From: Triticum aestivum
Lineage: Eukaryota > Streptophyta > Magnoliopsida > Poales > Poaceae
DNA: 64,000 nt
Reading direction: 5' to 3'
NCBI RefSeq assembly: GCF_018294505.1
Contig: NC_057808.1
Span: 222,659,325-222,723,324, forward strand
A model generated the notes under the pieces. That model saw only the letters and a program-made list of their open reading frames with translations. It made no database searches and had not been told where the DNA came from. Of this stretch, positions 21,931 through 34,624 are shown one piece after another (position 1 is the first letter of the stretch; each line of letters starts with the position of its first letter). The translations under genes and the position numbers were made by a program.

Positions 21931-22401
21931 TGAGGGAGTCCTGGATTAAGGGGTCCTCGGGCATCCGGCCTGTTGGACGTGGGCCGGACTGATGGGTCGT
22001 GAAGATACAAGACAGAAGACTCTCTCCCGTCTCCGGATGAGACTCTCCTTGGCGTGGATGGCAAGCTTGGCGTTCGGATATGAAGATTCCTTTCTCTGTA
22101 ACCGACTTTGTACAACCCTAGTCCCCTCCGTTGTCTATATAAACCGGAGGGTTTAATCCGCAGAGTCAATCACAATCATATAGGCTAGACTTCTAGGGTT
22201 TTAGCCATTACGATCTCGTGGTAGATCATCTCTTGTAATACTCATATTCATCAAGATCAATCAAGAAGGAAGTAGGGTATTACCTCCATAGAGAGGGCCC
22301 GAACCTAGGTAAACATCGTATCGCCTGTCTCCTGTTACCATCGACCTTAGACACATAGTTCTGGACCCCCTACCAGATATCCGCGTGTTTTGACACCGAC
22401 A
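21931..22401 (+). repeat. 3' LTR of copy A
   Basis: 471 bp, starting TGAGGGAGTCCTGG and ending TTTGACACCGACA, with a TATATAAAC box near 22136-22144. The last 55 bp are part of the adjoining tandem repeat unit. Copy C's LTR (42712-43179) is the same family. Confidence 0.87.
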
Positions 22402-25400
22402 GGGACCAAAATAATTGCAACAGGTAACAGAGAGTTTGCAAGCCCATCTCGATGAGACCGAGATCCCATCGGTGAGACCGAACTGATTAGGGTTTTTGGC
22501 AATGGCTATGTCAAGTGAACTCGGTGGCGCCCGATAGATCAAATCGGTGGGGCCGAGTTTGACTTTAGGTTTAGGACATATGTGGAAATGAGAAAGTGGT
22601 TGAGGGCTTTGGAGCATATCACTAAGCACTTTGAGCAAGCAAGCCATTAAGCAACAGCTCGCCCCCTTTTAATAGTATTGGCTTTTCCTATGGACTCAAT
22701 GTAATCTTGGATCACTAAAATGAAAATGAAGAGTCCTGAGCTTTTGAGCTTTTGCCAATCCTTGTCCTTAGCTTCTTGAAGGGGTTCCACATCCTCTTGT
22801 CCACGCCACTCCACTGTTGAACTCATCTGAAATATACTAGATAAAAGTATTAGTCCAACAAGAGATATGTTGACATTAATTACCAAAATCACCCAGGGAG
22901 CACTTGTGCTTTCAATCTCCCCCTTTTTGGTAATTGATGACAACATACATCAAAGCTTTAGATAGAGATATAAAGAATAGCATGTACAGATTTGGAAGAA
23001 CATATAACATGCATAGGCTCCCCCTACATGTATGCAATCATGTAAATATGGAATATAAGAGCGTGTGAATGCATAAGCATGACAGAGCAAGCAATGAGTT
23101 ACATGTATCTTGGCTATATGCATCAAAGTAAACGATGTGAATACAGGAAGTGTACCTTCATGTTCATGAGTCGTTCTTGCAAACAATATGTACATCAACA
23201 AGAGATCATCATGCACATGAGAGTGATGCATATACTTACTTTGTGGTCTTGAGCTGGCTTTGGAAGAGATGAACCTGAGTAAACAAGGTTAGATAACACA
23301 GAACCATCTACTAAGCAGGGCAAACGGTAAACCACAAGAGTACCAAGATTGGGATGACATGTAGAGAGTGAGTACTAGGTACTCTATTGAATATAGACAT
23401 GTCCCCGGAAACAAAGATATGCAATGAATTCGAAGATTTCCTTCCCTAGGATGTCTTTCTCCCCCTGAATCTTATATTGGATAATGGGAGAATATAGGGA
23501 AAAGAAAATCAGAGCACAATAATCATAACACAAACTAACATGTCTTTCCCCTCTTAAAGACATGTGACTTCTCTCCTCTTGAATACCAAGCATCTGGGGT
23601 CTTTCTTCATTTGATGTGATTAAGCATTCTCCCCCTTTGATGTGATTAAGCTTTGATGCGAGCTCTCTCTCCCCCTTTGACCTCAATTTCCAAGAAGGGA
23701 TCTTCTGGAGGATGAGTCAAATAGGTTTGGTCCTTGAGTCACAAAGCAAAGCAGCATATAGAACATGATGCAGGTAGAGGACAAGAATCATTGAGTGGAG
23801 CTGGAACAAATATGCAGGATGCAAACGGCAAATTGTCTTCTCAACATTGAAATCGGTAACTTAGACACATAGTTCTGGACCCCCTACCAGAGATCCGCCT
23901 GTTTTGACACCGACAGGGACCAAAATAATTGCAACAGGTAACAGAGAGTTTGCAAGCCCATCTCGGTGAGACCGAGATCCCATCGGTGAGACCGAACTGA
24001 TTAGGGTTTTTGGCAATGGCTATGTCAAGTGAACTCGGTGGCGCCGGATAGATCAAATCGGTGGGGCCGAGTTTGACTTTAGGTTTAGGACATATGTGGA
24101 AATGAGAAAGTGGTTGAGGGCTTTGGAGCATATCACTAAGCACTTTGAGCAAGCAAGCCATTAAGCAACACCTCACCCCCTTTTAATAGTATTGGCTTTT
24201 CCTATGGACTCAATGTAATCTTGGATCACTAAAATGAAAATGAAGAGTCCTGAGCTTTTGAGCTTTTGCCAATCCTTGTCCTTAGCTTCTTGAAGGGGTT
24301 CCACATCCTCTTGTCCACGCCACTCCACTGTTGAACTCATCTGAAATATACTAGATAAAAGTATTAGTCCAACAAGAGATATGTTGACATTAATTACCAA
24401 AATCACCCAGGGCGCACTTGTGCTTTCAATCTCCCCCTTTTTGGTAATTGATGACAACATACATCAAAGCTTTAGATAGAGATATAAAGAATAGCATGTA
24501 CAGATTTGGAAGAACATGTAACATGCATAGGCTCCCCCTACATGTATGCAATCATGTAAATATGGAATATAAGAGCATGTGAATGCATAAGCATGACAGA
24601 GCAAGCAATGAGTTACATGTATCTTGGCTATATGCATCAAAGTAAACGATGTGAATACAGGAAGTGTACCTTCATGTTCATGAGTCGTTCTTGCAAACAA
24701 TATGTACATCAACAAGAGATCATCATGCACATGAGAGTGATGCATATACTTACATTGTGGTCTTGAGCTGGCTTTGGAAGAGATGAACCTGAGTAAACAA
24801 GGTTAGATAACACAGAACCATCTACTAAGCAGGGCAAACGGTAAACCACAAGAGTACCGAGATTGGGATGACATGTAGAGAGTGAGTACTAGGTACTCTA
24901 TTGAATATAGACATGTCCCCGGAAACAAAGATATGCAATGAATTCGAAGATTTCCTTCCCTAGAATGTCTTTCTCGCCCAGAATCTTATATTGGATAATG
25001 GGAGAATATAGGGAAAAGAAAATCAGAGCACAATAATCATAACACAAACTAACATGTCTTTCCCCTCTTAAAGACATGTGACTTCTCTACTCTTGAATAC
25101 CAAGCATCTGGGGTCTTTCTTCATTTGATGTGATTAAGCATTCTCCCCCTTTGATGTGATTAAGCTTTGATGCGAGCTCTCTCCCCCTTTGACATCAATT
25201 TCCAAGAAGGGATCTTCTGGAGTGTGAGTCAAATAGGTTTGGTCCTTGAGTCACAAAGCAAAGCAGCATATAGAACATGATGCAGGTAGAGGACAAGAAT
25301 CATTGAGTGGAGCTGGAACAAATATGCAGGATGCAAACGGCAAATTGTCTTCTCAACATTGAAATCGGTAACTTAGACGCATAGTTCTGGACCCCCTACC

Positions 25401-28400
25401 AGAGATCCGCCTGTTTTGACACCGACAGGGACCAAAATAATTGCAACAGGTCACAGAGAGTTTGCAAGCCCATCTCGGTGAGACCGAGATCCCATCGGTG
25501 AGACCGAACTGATTAGGGTTTTTGGCAATGGCTATGTCAAGTGAACTCGGTGGCGCCCGATAGATCAAATCGGTGGGGCCGAGTTTGACTTTAGGTTTAG
25601 GACATATGTGGAAATGAGAAAGTGGTTGAGGGCTTTGGAGCATATCACTAAGCACTTTGAGCAAGCAAGCCATTAAGCAACACCTCACCCTCTTTTAATA
25701 GTATTGGCTTTTCCTATGGACTCAATGTAATCTTGGATCACTAAAATGAAAATGAAGAGTCCTGAGCTTTTGAGCTTTTGCCAATCCTTGTCCTTAGCTT
25801 CTTGAAGGGGTTCCACATCCTCTTGTCCACGCCACTCCACTGTTGATCTCATCTGAAATATAATAGATAAAAGTATTAGTCCAACAAGAGATATGTTGAC
25901 ATTAATTACCAAAATCACCCAGGGAGCACTTGTGCTTTCAATCTCCCCCTTTTTGGTAATTGATGACAACATACATCAAAGCTTTAGATAGAGATATAAA
26001 GAATAGCATGTACATATTTGGAAGAACATGTAACATGCATAGGCTCCCCCTACATGTATGCAATCATGTAAATATGGAATATAAGAGCATGTGAATGCAT
26101 AAGCATGACAGAGCAAGCAATGAGTTACATGTATCTTGGCTATATGAATCAAAGTAAACGATGTGAATACAGGAAGTGTACCTTCATGTTCATGAGTCGT
26201 TCTTGCAAACAATATGTACATCAACAAGAGATCATCATGCACATGAGAGTGATGCATATACTTACTTTGTGGTCTTGAGCTAGCTTTGGAAGAGATGAAC
26301 CTGAGTAAACAAGGTTAGATAACACATAACCATCTACTAAGCAGGGCAAACGGTAAACCACAAGAGTACCAAGATTGGGATGACATGTAGAGAGTGAGTA
26401 CTAGGTACTCTATTGAATATAGACATGTCCCCGGAAACAAAGATATGCAATGAATTCGAAGATTTCCTTCCCTAGGATGTCTTTCTCCCCCTGAATCTTA
26501 TATTGGATAATGGGAGAATACAGGGAAAAGAAAATCAAAGCACAATAATCATAACACAAACTAACATGTCTTTCCCCTCTTAAAGACATGTGACTTCTCT
26601 CCTCTTGAATACCAAGCATCTGGGGTCTTTCTTCATTTGATGTGATTAAGCATTCTCCCCCTTTGATGTGATTAAGTTTTGATGCGAGCTCTCTCTCCCC
26701 CTTTGACATCAATTTCCAAGAATGGATCTTCTGGAGTGTGAGTCAAATAGGTTTGGTCCTTGAGTCACAAAGCAAAGCAGCATATAGAACACCATGCAGG
26801 TAGAGGACAAGAATCATTGAGTGGAGCTGGAACAAATATGCAGGATGCAAACGGCAAATTGTCTTCTCAACATTGGAATCGGTAACTTAGACACATAGTT
26901 CTGGACCCCCTACCAGAGATCCGCCTGTTTTGACACCGACAGGGACCAAAATAATTGCAAAAGGTAACAGAGAGTTTGCAAGCCCATCTCGGTGAGACCG
27001 AGATCCCATCGGTGAGACCGAACTGATTAGGGTTTTTGGCAATGGCTATGTCAAGTGAACTCGGTGGCGCCGGATAGATCAAATCGGTGGGGCCGAGTTT
27101 GACTTTAGGTTTAGGACATATGTGGAAATGAGAAAGTGGTTGAGGGCTTTGGAGCATATCACTAAGCACTTTGAGCAAGCAAGCCATTAAGCAACACCTC
27201 ACCCCCTTTTAATAGTATTGGCTTTTCCTATGGACTCAATGTAATCTTGGATCACTAAAATGAAAATGAAGAGTCCTGAGCTTTTGAGCTTTTGCCAATC
27301 CTTGTCCTTAGCTTCTTGAAGGGGTTCCACATCCTCTTGTCCACGCCACTCCACTGTTGAACTCATCTGAAATATACTAGATAAAAGTATTAGTCCAACA
27401 AGACATATGTTGACATTAATTACCAAAATCACCCAGGGAGCACTTGTGCTTTCAATCTCCCCCTTTTTGGTAATTGATGACAACATACATCAAAGCTTTA
27501 GATAGAGATATAAAGAATAGCATGTACATATTTGGAAGAACATGTAACATGCATAGGCTCCCCCTACATGTATGCAATCATGTAAATATGGAATATAAGA
27601 GCATGTCAATGCATAAGCATGACAAAGCAAGCAATGTGTTACATGTATCTTGGCTATATGCATCAAAGTAAATGATGTGAATACAGGAAGTGTACCTTCA
27701 TGTTCATGAGTCGTTCTTGCAAACAATATGTGCATCAACAAGAGATCATCATGCACATGAGAGTGATGCATATACTTACTTTGTGGTCTTGAGCTGGCTT
27801 TGGAAGAGATGAACCTGAGTAAACAAGGTTAGATAACACAGAACCATCTACTAAGCAGGGCAAATGGTAAACCACAAGAGTACCAAGATTGGGATGACAT
27901 GTAGAGAGTGAGTACTAGGTACTCTATTGAATATAGACATGTACCCGGAAACAAATATATGCAAGGAATTCGAAGATTTCCTTCCCTAGGATGTCTTTCT
28001 CCCCCTGAATCTTATATTGGATAATGGGAGAATAGAGGGAAAAGAAAATCAGAGCACAATAATCATAACACAAACTAACATGTCTTTCCCCTCTTAAAGA
28101 CATGTGACTTCTCTCCTCTTGAATACCAAGCATCTGGGGTCTTTCTTCATTTGATGTGATTAAGCATTCTCCCCCTTTGATGTGATTAAGCTTTGATGCG
28201 AGCTCTCTCTCCCCCTTTGACATCAATTTCCAAGAAGGGATCTTCTGGAGTGTGAGTCAAATAGGTTTGGTCCTTGAGTCACAAAGCAAAGCAGCATGTA
28301 GAACATGATGCAGGTAGAGGACAAGAATCATTGAGTGGAGCTGGAACAAATATGTAGGATGCAAACGGCAAATTGTCTTCTCAACATTGAAATCGATAAC
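22347..28400. repeat. Four-copy tandem array, 1.51-kb unit
   Basis: Units start at TTAGACACATAG (TTAGACGC in unit 3) at 22347, 23861, 25373 and 26887, and the last ends at 28400: periods 1514, 1512, 1514 and 1514. Each unit holds the last 55 bp of copy A's LTR, then the first 513 or so bp of a Copia LTR in antisense, its polypurine tract and about 950 bp of Copia 3' non-coding DNA. Units differ by only scattered substitutions and a few small indels. The array must postdate copy A's insertion, because a piece of its LTR was copied. Repeated short frames within it are not genes. Confidence 0.93.
22402..22914 (-). repeat. Start of Copia 3' LTR (unit 1 of the array)
   Basis: On the minus strand TGAAAGCACAAGTGCTCCC begins at 22914, directly after a GGGGGAGAT purine tract (22915-22929). 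It runs to the copy A junction at 22402. The same LTR start recurs at 24428, 25940 and 27454 because of the tandem amplification. Confidence 0.82.
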
Positions 28401-29359
28401 ACCGAGTTGTTTTCTTCGGTGGCACCGAAGTGATTCGGTTTGACCAAAAGAGACAAATCGGTGTGTCCGAGTTCAATACAGAAAGAACATTTGTCATCTC
28501 AGCTCACTAGGCAAATAAGATCTCACAAAGATTTGCAAGGAATTAACTGAAGGATTTGCAATGAATTGGATGCAAGGAATGCCGAACAAAAATAGAAAAA
28601 AAAACATAAATCTAGATGAAGTTTTGTTAATTAATTAAGAGGGGAACAAATATGCAAGAGACAAATGCAAGAACACAGAGAAACACTAGGGAACTTCATC
28701 TAGAATTGGTCGGTGACAAAGTCACCTATATTAGAGTATATTGACTGAGGAGTCAAGTGAGAACACTTGATCGTAGGTCATACTCATCGTTTAAGCTCAA
28801 AATGGGGTTACCATTTTTTGTTTAAGCATTTTGATGTATTCACATGTTGTTAAGCTGCTTTGACCCATGACTTGGGGTAAAGCTTCTCTAAGATGGAATA
28901 ACATACCTTGGGTGGTGATGTTGAACTTTATCATGTAGTTGAATTTCTGTGGGATGCTCAAGGTGGATGTAGCTCATCAATGATTGGGAGCACCACTTGT
29001 AGTTTGAGTTCATCTACCTACATGGGTTAGTTTTGCAAGGAAAAGCACTTGTGTATCCAAAATGACAATCTTGAAATTGATACCAAATGACATTTGATAT
29101 AGAGAAATTGTCAAAGGATATGTTGAAAGGTTTCATGCTTCCTTGTCTTCATCCACCATATTGTAGAGACTTGGTGATGTAGAGATTGCTCAAGATGTGA
29201 GTGATTTGCAATCTCATAGATTTAGATTCAACCAAGTACCTACAAGGGTTAGATAGCATGCAAGGGTGAAAATGTATCCAAGACATATGATCATCATCAT
29301 AAGAGAAATATCAAGTATTAGTCAAAGGCGCATGCCTTGCATGTATCCAAATGGAGTTT
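28401..29359. other. Copia 3' non-coding region
   Basis: Single-copy DNA between the tandem array and the RNase H end. It has no credible frame. Some Sireviruses carry an extra env-like gene after pol; I see none here. Confidence 0.6.
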
Positions 29360-32300
29360 CTACTTCAAGTTTGAGGCACCAATAATGTTCAATTCACCTC
29401 TCAAACGGCAAAATACTTTCTCATCAAGCAGTTTGGTGAATATATCCGCCAATTGCTTATCGGTATGAACATGCTTAAGATCAATGTCCCCTTTAGCAAC
29501 ATGATCTCGAATGAACTGATGACGAACTTCAATATGCTTAGTTCGTGAATGTTGCACGGGATTATGAGCAATCTTAATAGCACTTTCATTGTCACAAAGC
29601 AATGGAACATGTTTCACATAGATCCCATAATCTTTAAGAGTTTGGGTCATCCAAAGTAATTGAACACAACATGAACTGGCGGCAATGTATTCCGCTTCGG
29701 CGGTGGATAAGGATACCAAGTTTTGTTTCTTGGGGGACCAAGACACAAGAGATCTACCAAGAAATTGACAAGTACCTGAAGTGGACTTTCTATCAACCTT
29801 GTCACCGGCATAGTCCGAATCGGAGTAGCCAACAAGATCAAAAGAAGACCTCTTAGAATACCAAATGCCAAAATTTGGTGTATGAATTAAGTATCTCACT
29901 ATCCTTTTCACAGCCTTAAGATGACATTCTTTGGGGGCCGCTTGATATCATGCACACATGCATACACTTAGCATAATATCGGGACGAGAGGCGCATAGGT
30001 ATAACAATGAACCAATCATAGAGCGGTAAACCTTTTGGTCAACTGGCTCACCATCCTTGGTCAAGTCAAGATGTCCACTAGTAGGCATGGGTGTATTCAT
30101 ACCTTTGCATTCTTGCATGTTGAACTTCTTGAATAAGTCCTTGGTGTACTTTGTTTGAGAAACAAAGGTGCCTTCCTTAGTTTACTTGATTTGCAAACCA
30201 AGAAAGAACTTGAGTTCACTCATCATAGACATCTCAAACTTCTCCGACATTAGCTTTCCAAACTTTTCACTAAAATGAGGGTTAGTTGAACCAAATATGA
30301 TATCATCAACATAAATTTGGCACACAAATAATTCACCATTAACCCTTTTAGTAAAAAGATTAGAATCTATCTTTCCAATCTCATAGCCTTTTTCAACAAG
30401 GAACTTGGTCAAGCATTTATACCACGCTCTAGGAGCTTGTTTAAGACCATAAAGAGCTTTGTGAAGTTTATAAACATGGTCGGGTTTCTTAGGATAAACA
30501 AAGCCGGGAGGTTGTTTAACATAAACTTCCTCCTCAATTTCACCATTTAGAAAAGCACTTTTGATGTCCATTTGGTACAAGGTGATATCATGGTGATTAG
30601 CATAGGCAAGTAAGATGCGGATGGACTCAAGTCTAACAACGGGGGCATATGTCTCACCATAGTCCGTACCTTCGAATTGAGTGTATCCTTGGGCGACGAG
30701 ACGTGCTTTGTTGTGAACGACTTGTCCATCTTCGTCTTGCTTGTTGTGAAACACCCGTTTGGTACCGATGATGTTGTGGTTGTTGTCGGGCTTCTCGACC
30801 AATGTCCACACTTGGTTCCTCTCAAAGTTGTGTAGCTCTTCATGCATGGCATTTATCCAATTTGGATCTTCCAATGCTTCTTCAACCTTCATAGGTTCAA
30901 TGCTAGAGATGAATGAATAATGTTCACAAAAATTAGCCAACCGAGTTTTAGAGCGAGTGATTCTCCCAGTTTGGATATCATTGAAGATTTGCTCGACGGG
31001 ATGGTCTCTTGAAACTCTTGCTCGAACTCGTAAGAGCTTTTGCTTGGCTTGGGGTGGAACATCTTCTTCATCATCTTGTTCTTCTTCTTGGCCTTCTTCA
31101 TTGTTGACGTTGTCGTTCTCTTGTCTAGGTGGAGAAGGAGGTTGATGACGTTCATCTTGGTGTACTTCCTCGTTTTCTTCATCTTGGCGTGTCCCACTTG
31201 TGGATGCTTCCATTTCAACTCTTGGTTCACCTTGTCATGAGGTAGAAGCTTCCACTTGGACGGACGAGGTACTCTCCTTCACCTCCATTGGACGAACCTT
31301 GCCAATAGACAAGTCTCGGATTGCTTCCGAGGGGTCTTTGTCTCCTACATCAATTGGCAATTGCTCTAGTTGTGAGCCATTAGATTCATCAAACTTCACA
31401 TCTACCGTCTCTTCAACCTTTCGGGTGAAATTTTTGTAGACACGGTAAGTGTGAGAGTTTGAGCCATAACCAAGTAGGAAACCCTCATGAGATTTAGGAG
31501 CAAATTTAGAACGATGATGCTTATCAAGAATATAGCACTTTGAGCCGAATACCCACAAGTATCCAACTTGGGGTTGTTACCGGTGATAAGCTCGTATGCC
31601 GTCTTGCCGAGTAGCTTGTGAAGATACAAGCGATTTGTTGCTTGAAAAGCTATCTCAACCGCTTCCGCCCAAAAGTGTTTTGGCGTCTTGTACTCATCAA
31701 GCATCGTTCTCGCCATCTCAATAAGAGTTCGGTTCTTCCTCTCAACAACTCCATTTTGTTGAGGTGTGTACGTAGCCGAGAACTCGTGTGGAATCCCTTC
31801 TTCGTCAAGAAAGGTATCGACATTTGCATTCTTGAACTCCGTTCCATTGTCGCTTCGAACCTTCTTGATATTCACTTCAAATTGATTTTTGGCCTTCCTA
31901 GCGAAGTTCTTGAAGATCTTTTGGACCTGTGATTTATCATCAAGAAAGAACACCCACGTAAATCTTGAAAAATCATCAACTATGACTAGACCAAATGAGT
32001 TTCCACCGAGACTTTTGTGGGCATTGGGACCAAAGATATCCATATGAAGTAGCTCGAGCGGTCTTCTCGTGGTCATGATGTTCTTCAGAGGGTGGCTTCC
32101 TCCAAGTTGTTTTCCTGCTTGAAAAGCACTGCACAATCTATCCTTGTCAAATATAACATCTTTTACTCCAAGGATATGATCACCTTTAATAAGCTTATCA
32201 CGATTTCGCATGCCCACATGACCTAACCTTCTATGCCACAACCAACCTTTAGAAGATTTAGCAATTAAGCAAGTTCTAGGTTGAGCCTTTTTAGTGAAAT

Positions 32301-33354
32301 CAACAATGTAAAGATCACCTCTACGTATACCGGTAAAGACCATATTGTGGTTATCTCTACGAAACACTTGGCAATCTACTTTAGTGAATAGGATATTGAA
32401 ACCAAAGTCAGCAAGTCTAGATACAGAAAGTAAATTGTAGCCAAGCGATTCAATGAGCATAACATTTTGTATGGAGCTATCATGTGAGATGGCCACCTTA
32501 CCGAGGCCAACCACCTTATCGTTTGAGTTATCACCAAAAGTGACATACTTTCGAGGGTCGTCGTTTTCAGCTAGCTCACGAAACATATCCTTATCTCCGG
32601 TCATGTGATCGGTACATCCACTATCAAGGACCCATTCCTTTCCTCCAGCCATGTAGCCGCGAAGATTAGCCATAAGACCAAAGTGTCTCATAGACTCATC
32701 GAGATCAAAGTCACTATCATCATCCTCATCATAGTATCCATGTTCAACATCGTCTTGTGATGGATCAATTCCTAGAGAGAGTGATTCATTAGATAAGTGA
32801 TCATCACAATGTTCTTCTTTATGAATTATAATGGCTTCGGAGATGATACTGCTAATGATTCCAACATCTCCTTTGGCACGCATGAGGTTAGTATGCTCAA
32901 ATAGACAATCACCCAACTTAGGATCATTGGAATTCGTCTTACTCAAGGCAATGGACTTATGAAGAATTTCATCTAAGTTTTGCAAGGAATAATTTGTAAA
33001 TCGTTCCTCAAGAAATCTCCATATAGTGTAGGCACAATCAAGAGTAGGCAAGCAACCAATCAAGTTTCTAGGCAAACCTCTAGTGATAAGATTAATAGTT
33101 CTAAGGTTGCGGATCATGTCAATAGCCTCATCAAGGGTAGGATGCAAAGGATCAACATGGGGTGCACAAGGGCTAGTAATGTACTTGTTCAAATGATATT
33201 CATTGAAAATCTCAAGCATCTCAATTTTCCATTCATGAAAGAACTCTCCATCAAGTATAGGCACTCTACGTCTAAGACTCCCCAATGTAGACTCATCCAT
33301 CTTCCTCAAATGGTGATTAGAACAAATCAATGGAGACCAAAGCTCTGATACCAA
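29360..33354 (-). pseudogene. gag-pol: Copia gag-pol polyprotein, decayed
   Basis: Minus-strand order: gag core (33300-32700), protease (WVLDSGCTDHM near 32630), GAG-pre-integrase finger (WHRRLGHVG near 32240), integrase core (HMDIFGPN, VRSDNGTEF, GVVERKNRT), RT ([11 protein letters not shown] near 30300) and RNase H (SDSDYAG, TAEAEYIA, KHIEVRHQF). Breaks: a one-base frameshift near 31560 and stops at 31235-31237, 30182-30184 (CAA-like to TAA) and 29948-29950 (CGA-like to TGA). The finger reads CSAF where CxxC is expected. Gag goes straight from an acidic stretch to protease and no zinc knuckle is visible. It cannot be functional. Confidence 0.88.
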
Positions 33355-33355
33355 T
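33341..33355 (-). other. Copia primer-binding site
   Basis: On the minus strand ATTGGTATCAGAGCTTT adjoins the LTR's TTTCA end. This complements the 3' end of initiator methionine tRNA, the usual primer of plant Copia elements. Confidence 0.85.
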
Positions 33356-34262
33356 TGAAAGGATTGAGAAGAGGTGTCTACAGGCGGGTGAATAGACTCT
33401 TAACAAAGAAAAGTAGCAGTGTTTAATTTCTTCAAGTTAAGGTGGAGTTTTAGCACAAGTTTAAACATTCACAATACATTTCAAGCAAGCATGGAAAGAG
33501 TATATGAGCAGCGGAAAGTAAAGCATGCAAGTTGCAAGAACATAGAGGGATGGGATTGGAGTATGCAAATGCAATTGGAGACACGAAGATTTTTTTCCGT
33601 GGTTCCGATAGGTGGTGCTATCGTACATCCACATTGATGGAGACTTCAACCCACGAAGGGTAACGGTTGCGTCAGTCCACGGAGGGCTCCACCCATGAAG
33701 GGTCCACGAAGAAGCAACCTTGTCTATCCCACCATGGCCATCGCCCATGAAGGACTTGCCTCACTAGGGTAGATCTTCATGAACTAGGCGATCTCCTTGC
33801 CCGTACAAACTCCTTGGTTCAACTCCACAATCTTGACGGAGGCTCCCAAGTGACACCTAACCAATCTACGAGACACCACTCTCCGAAAAGTAATAGATGG
33901 TGTCTTGATGATGAACTCCTTGCTCTTGTGCTTCAAATGATAATCTCCCCAACACTCAACTCTCTCACACAGATTTGGATTTGGTGGAAAGATGATTTGA
34001 GTGGAAAGCAACTTGGGGAAGGCTAGAGATCAAGATTCTTGTGGTTGGAATGGAATATCTTGGTCTCAACACATGAGTAGGTGGTTCTCTCTCAGAAAAT
34101 GTATGCTGGAAGTGTAGGCACGTTCTGATGGCTCTCTCCACGAATGAAGAGTGGGTGGAGGGGTATATATAGCCTCCACACAAAATCTAGCCGTTACACA
34201 CAAATCACCAAACTCGGTGGGACCCTGATTCCGATGGGTTGTCCCCACCTGGCGCGCCCTTG
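33356..34262 (-). repeat. Copia 5' LTR, truncated
   Basis: The 3' two thirds of the LTR on the minus strand, ending TTTCA at 33356, with a CTATATATA box at 34164-34171. The start of the LTR is missing: the sequence changes to copy B between about 34245 and 34280. The surviving parts of the two LTRs hardly overlap, so they cannot be used to date the insertion. Confidence 0.75.
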
Positions 34263-34624
34263 ACTTTTTTGGCGAAGCGTCACACTTGACTCTTTAACGT
34301 TTTGAACCGTTTTCACGCCTCCCGTTCCGCGTTTCGAGGCTTAGCCTCCATTGGCACGTCTTGTCAAAGCAGAGATTGTGCCCGTCGATTACGGGATTCT
34401 CATCAATATGGTTTGGGTAATCCAACCACGCCTTACGCACGATCTCGTTGGGAACAGGCGAGGTTTATGGCTTGAGAGGGGGGTGTTTGGTATTTTCACC
34501 GCCTATAAGATGGTAAAAATCCCTTCTTTTTTCCCCACGCCTTCTTCTAGCTCCTGCCTTCCAACCTCCAAGCTCTAGCGCCCCCGACTCCGATCTTTCC
34601 CACCACCACCACCCTTCCCTAGCA

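Larger units (their letters stand above)
14496..22401 (+). mobile_element. Non-autonomous gag-pro Gypsy, copy A (right part)
   Basis: From inside gag to the 3' LTR, this element encodes gag and protease in the sense strand, then a conserved non-coding stretch, then a five-exon antisense gene and a 471-bp LTR. No RT, RNase H or integrase exists between protease and LTR. The same architecture recurs in copies B and C. It sits in a Maximus-type Copia LTR at 22402. Its 5' part was displaced leftwards by element 2. Confidence 0.85.
22402..34262 (-). mobile_element. Sirevirus-like (Maximus type) Copia element
   Basis: On the minus strand: 5' LTR (34262-33356, start missing), a primer site complementary to initiator-Met tRNA, gag-protease-integrase-RT-RNase H, a long non-coding 3' region, a polypurine tract and the start of the 3' LTR. 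The 3' LTR is cut at 22402 by copy A. Its right LTR joins copy B at about 34245-34280, an imprecise join that looks like a deletion. LTR start TGAAAGCACAAGTGC and the TGGTATCAGAGC primer site match Maximus-like elements from memory. Confidence 0.85.

Noticed and set aside
22261..28226. Repeated 93-128 residue minus-strand frames, looking like a tandem gene family
   Set aside because: They lie in the Copia LTR and 3' non-coding DNA and repeat only because the 1.51-kb unit is amplified. They show no domain and no independent conservation.
22347..28400. CRISPR-like or satellite array
   Set aside because: Units are 1.5 kb, four in number and made of known LTR parts; there is no repeat-spacer structure.
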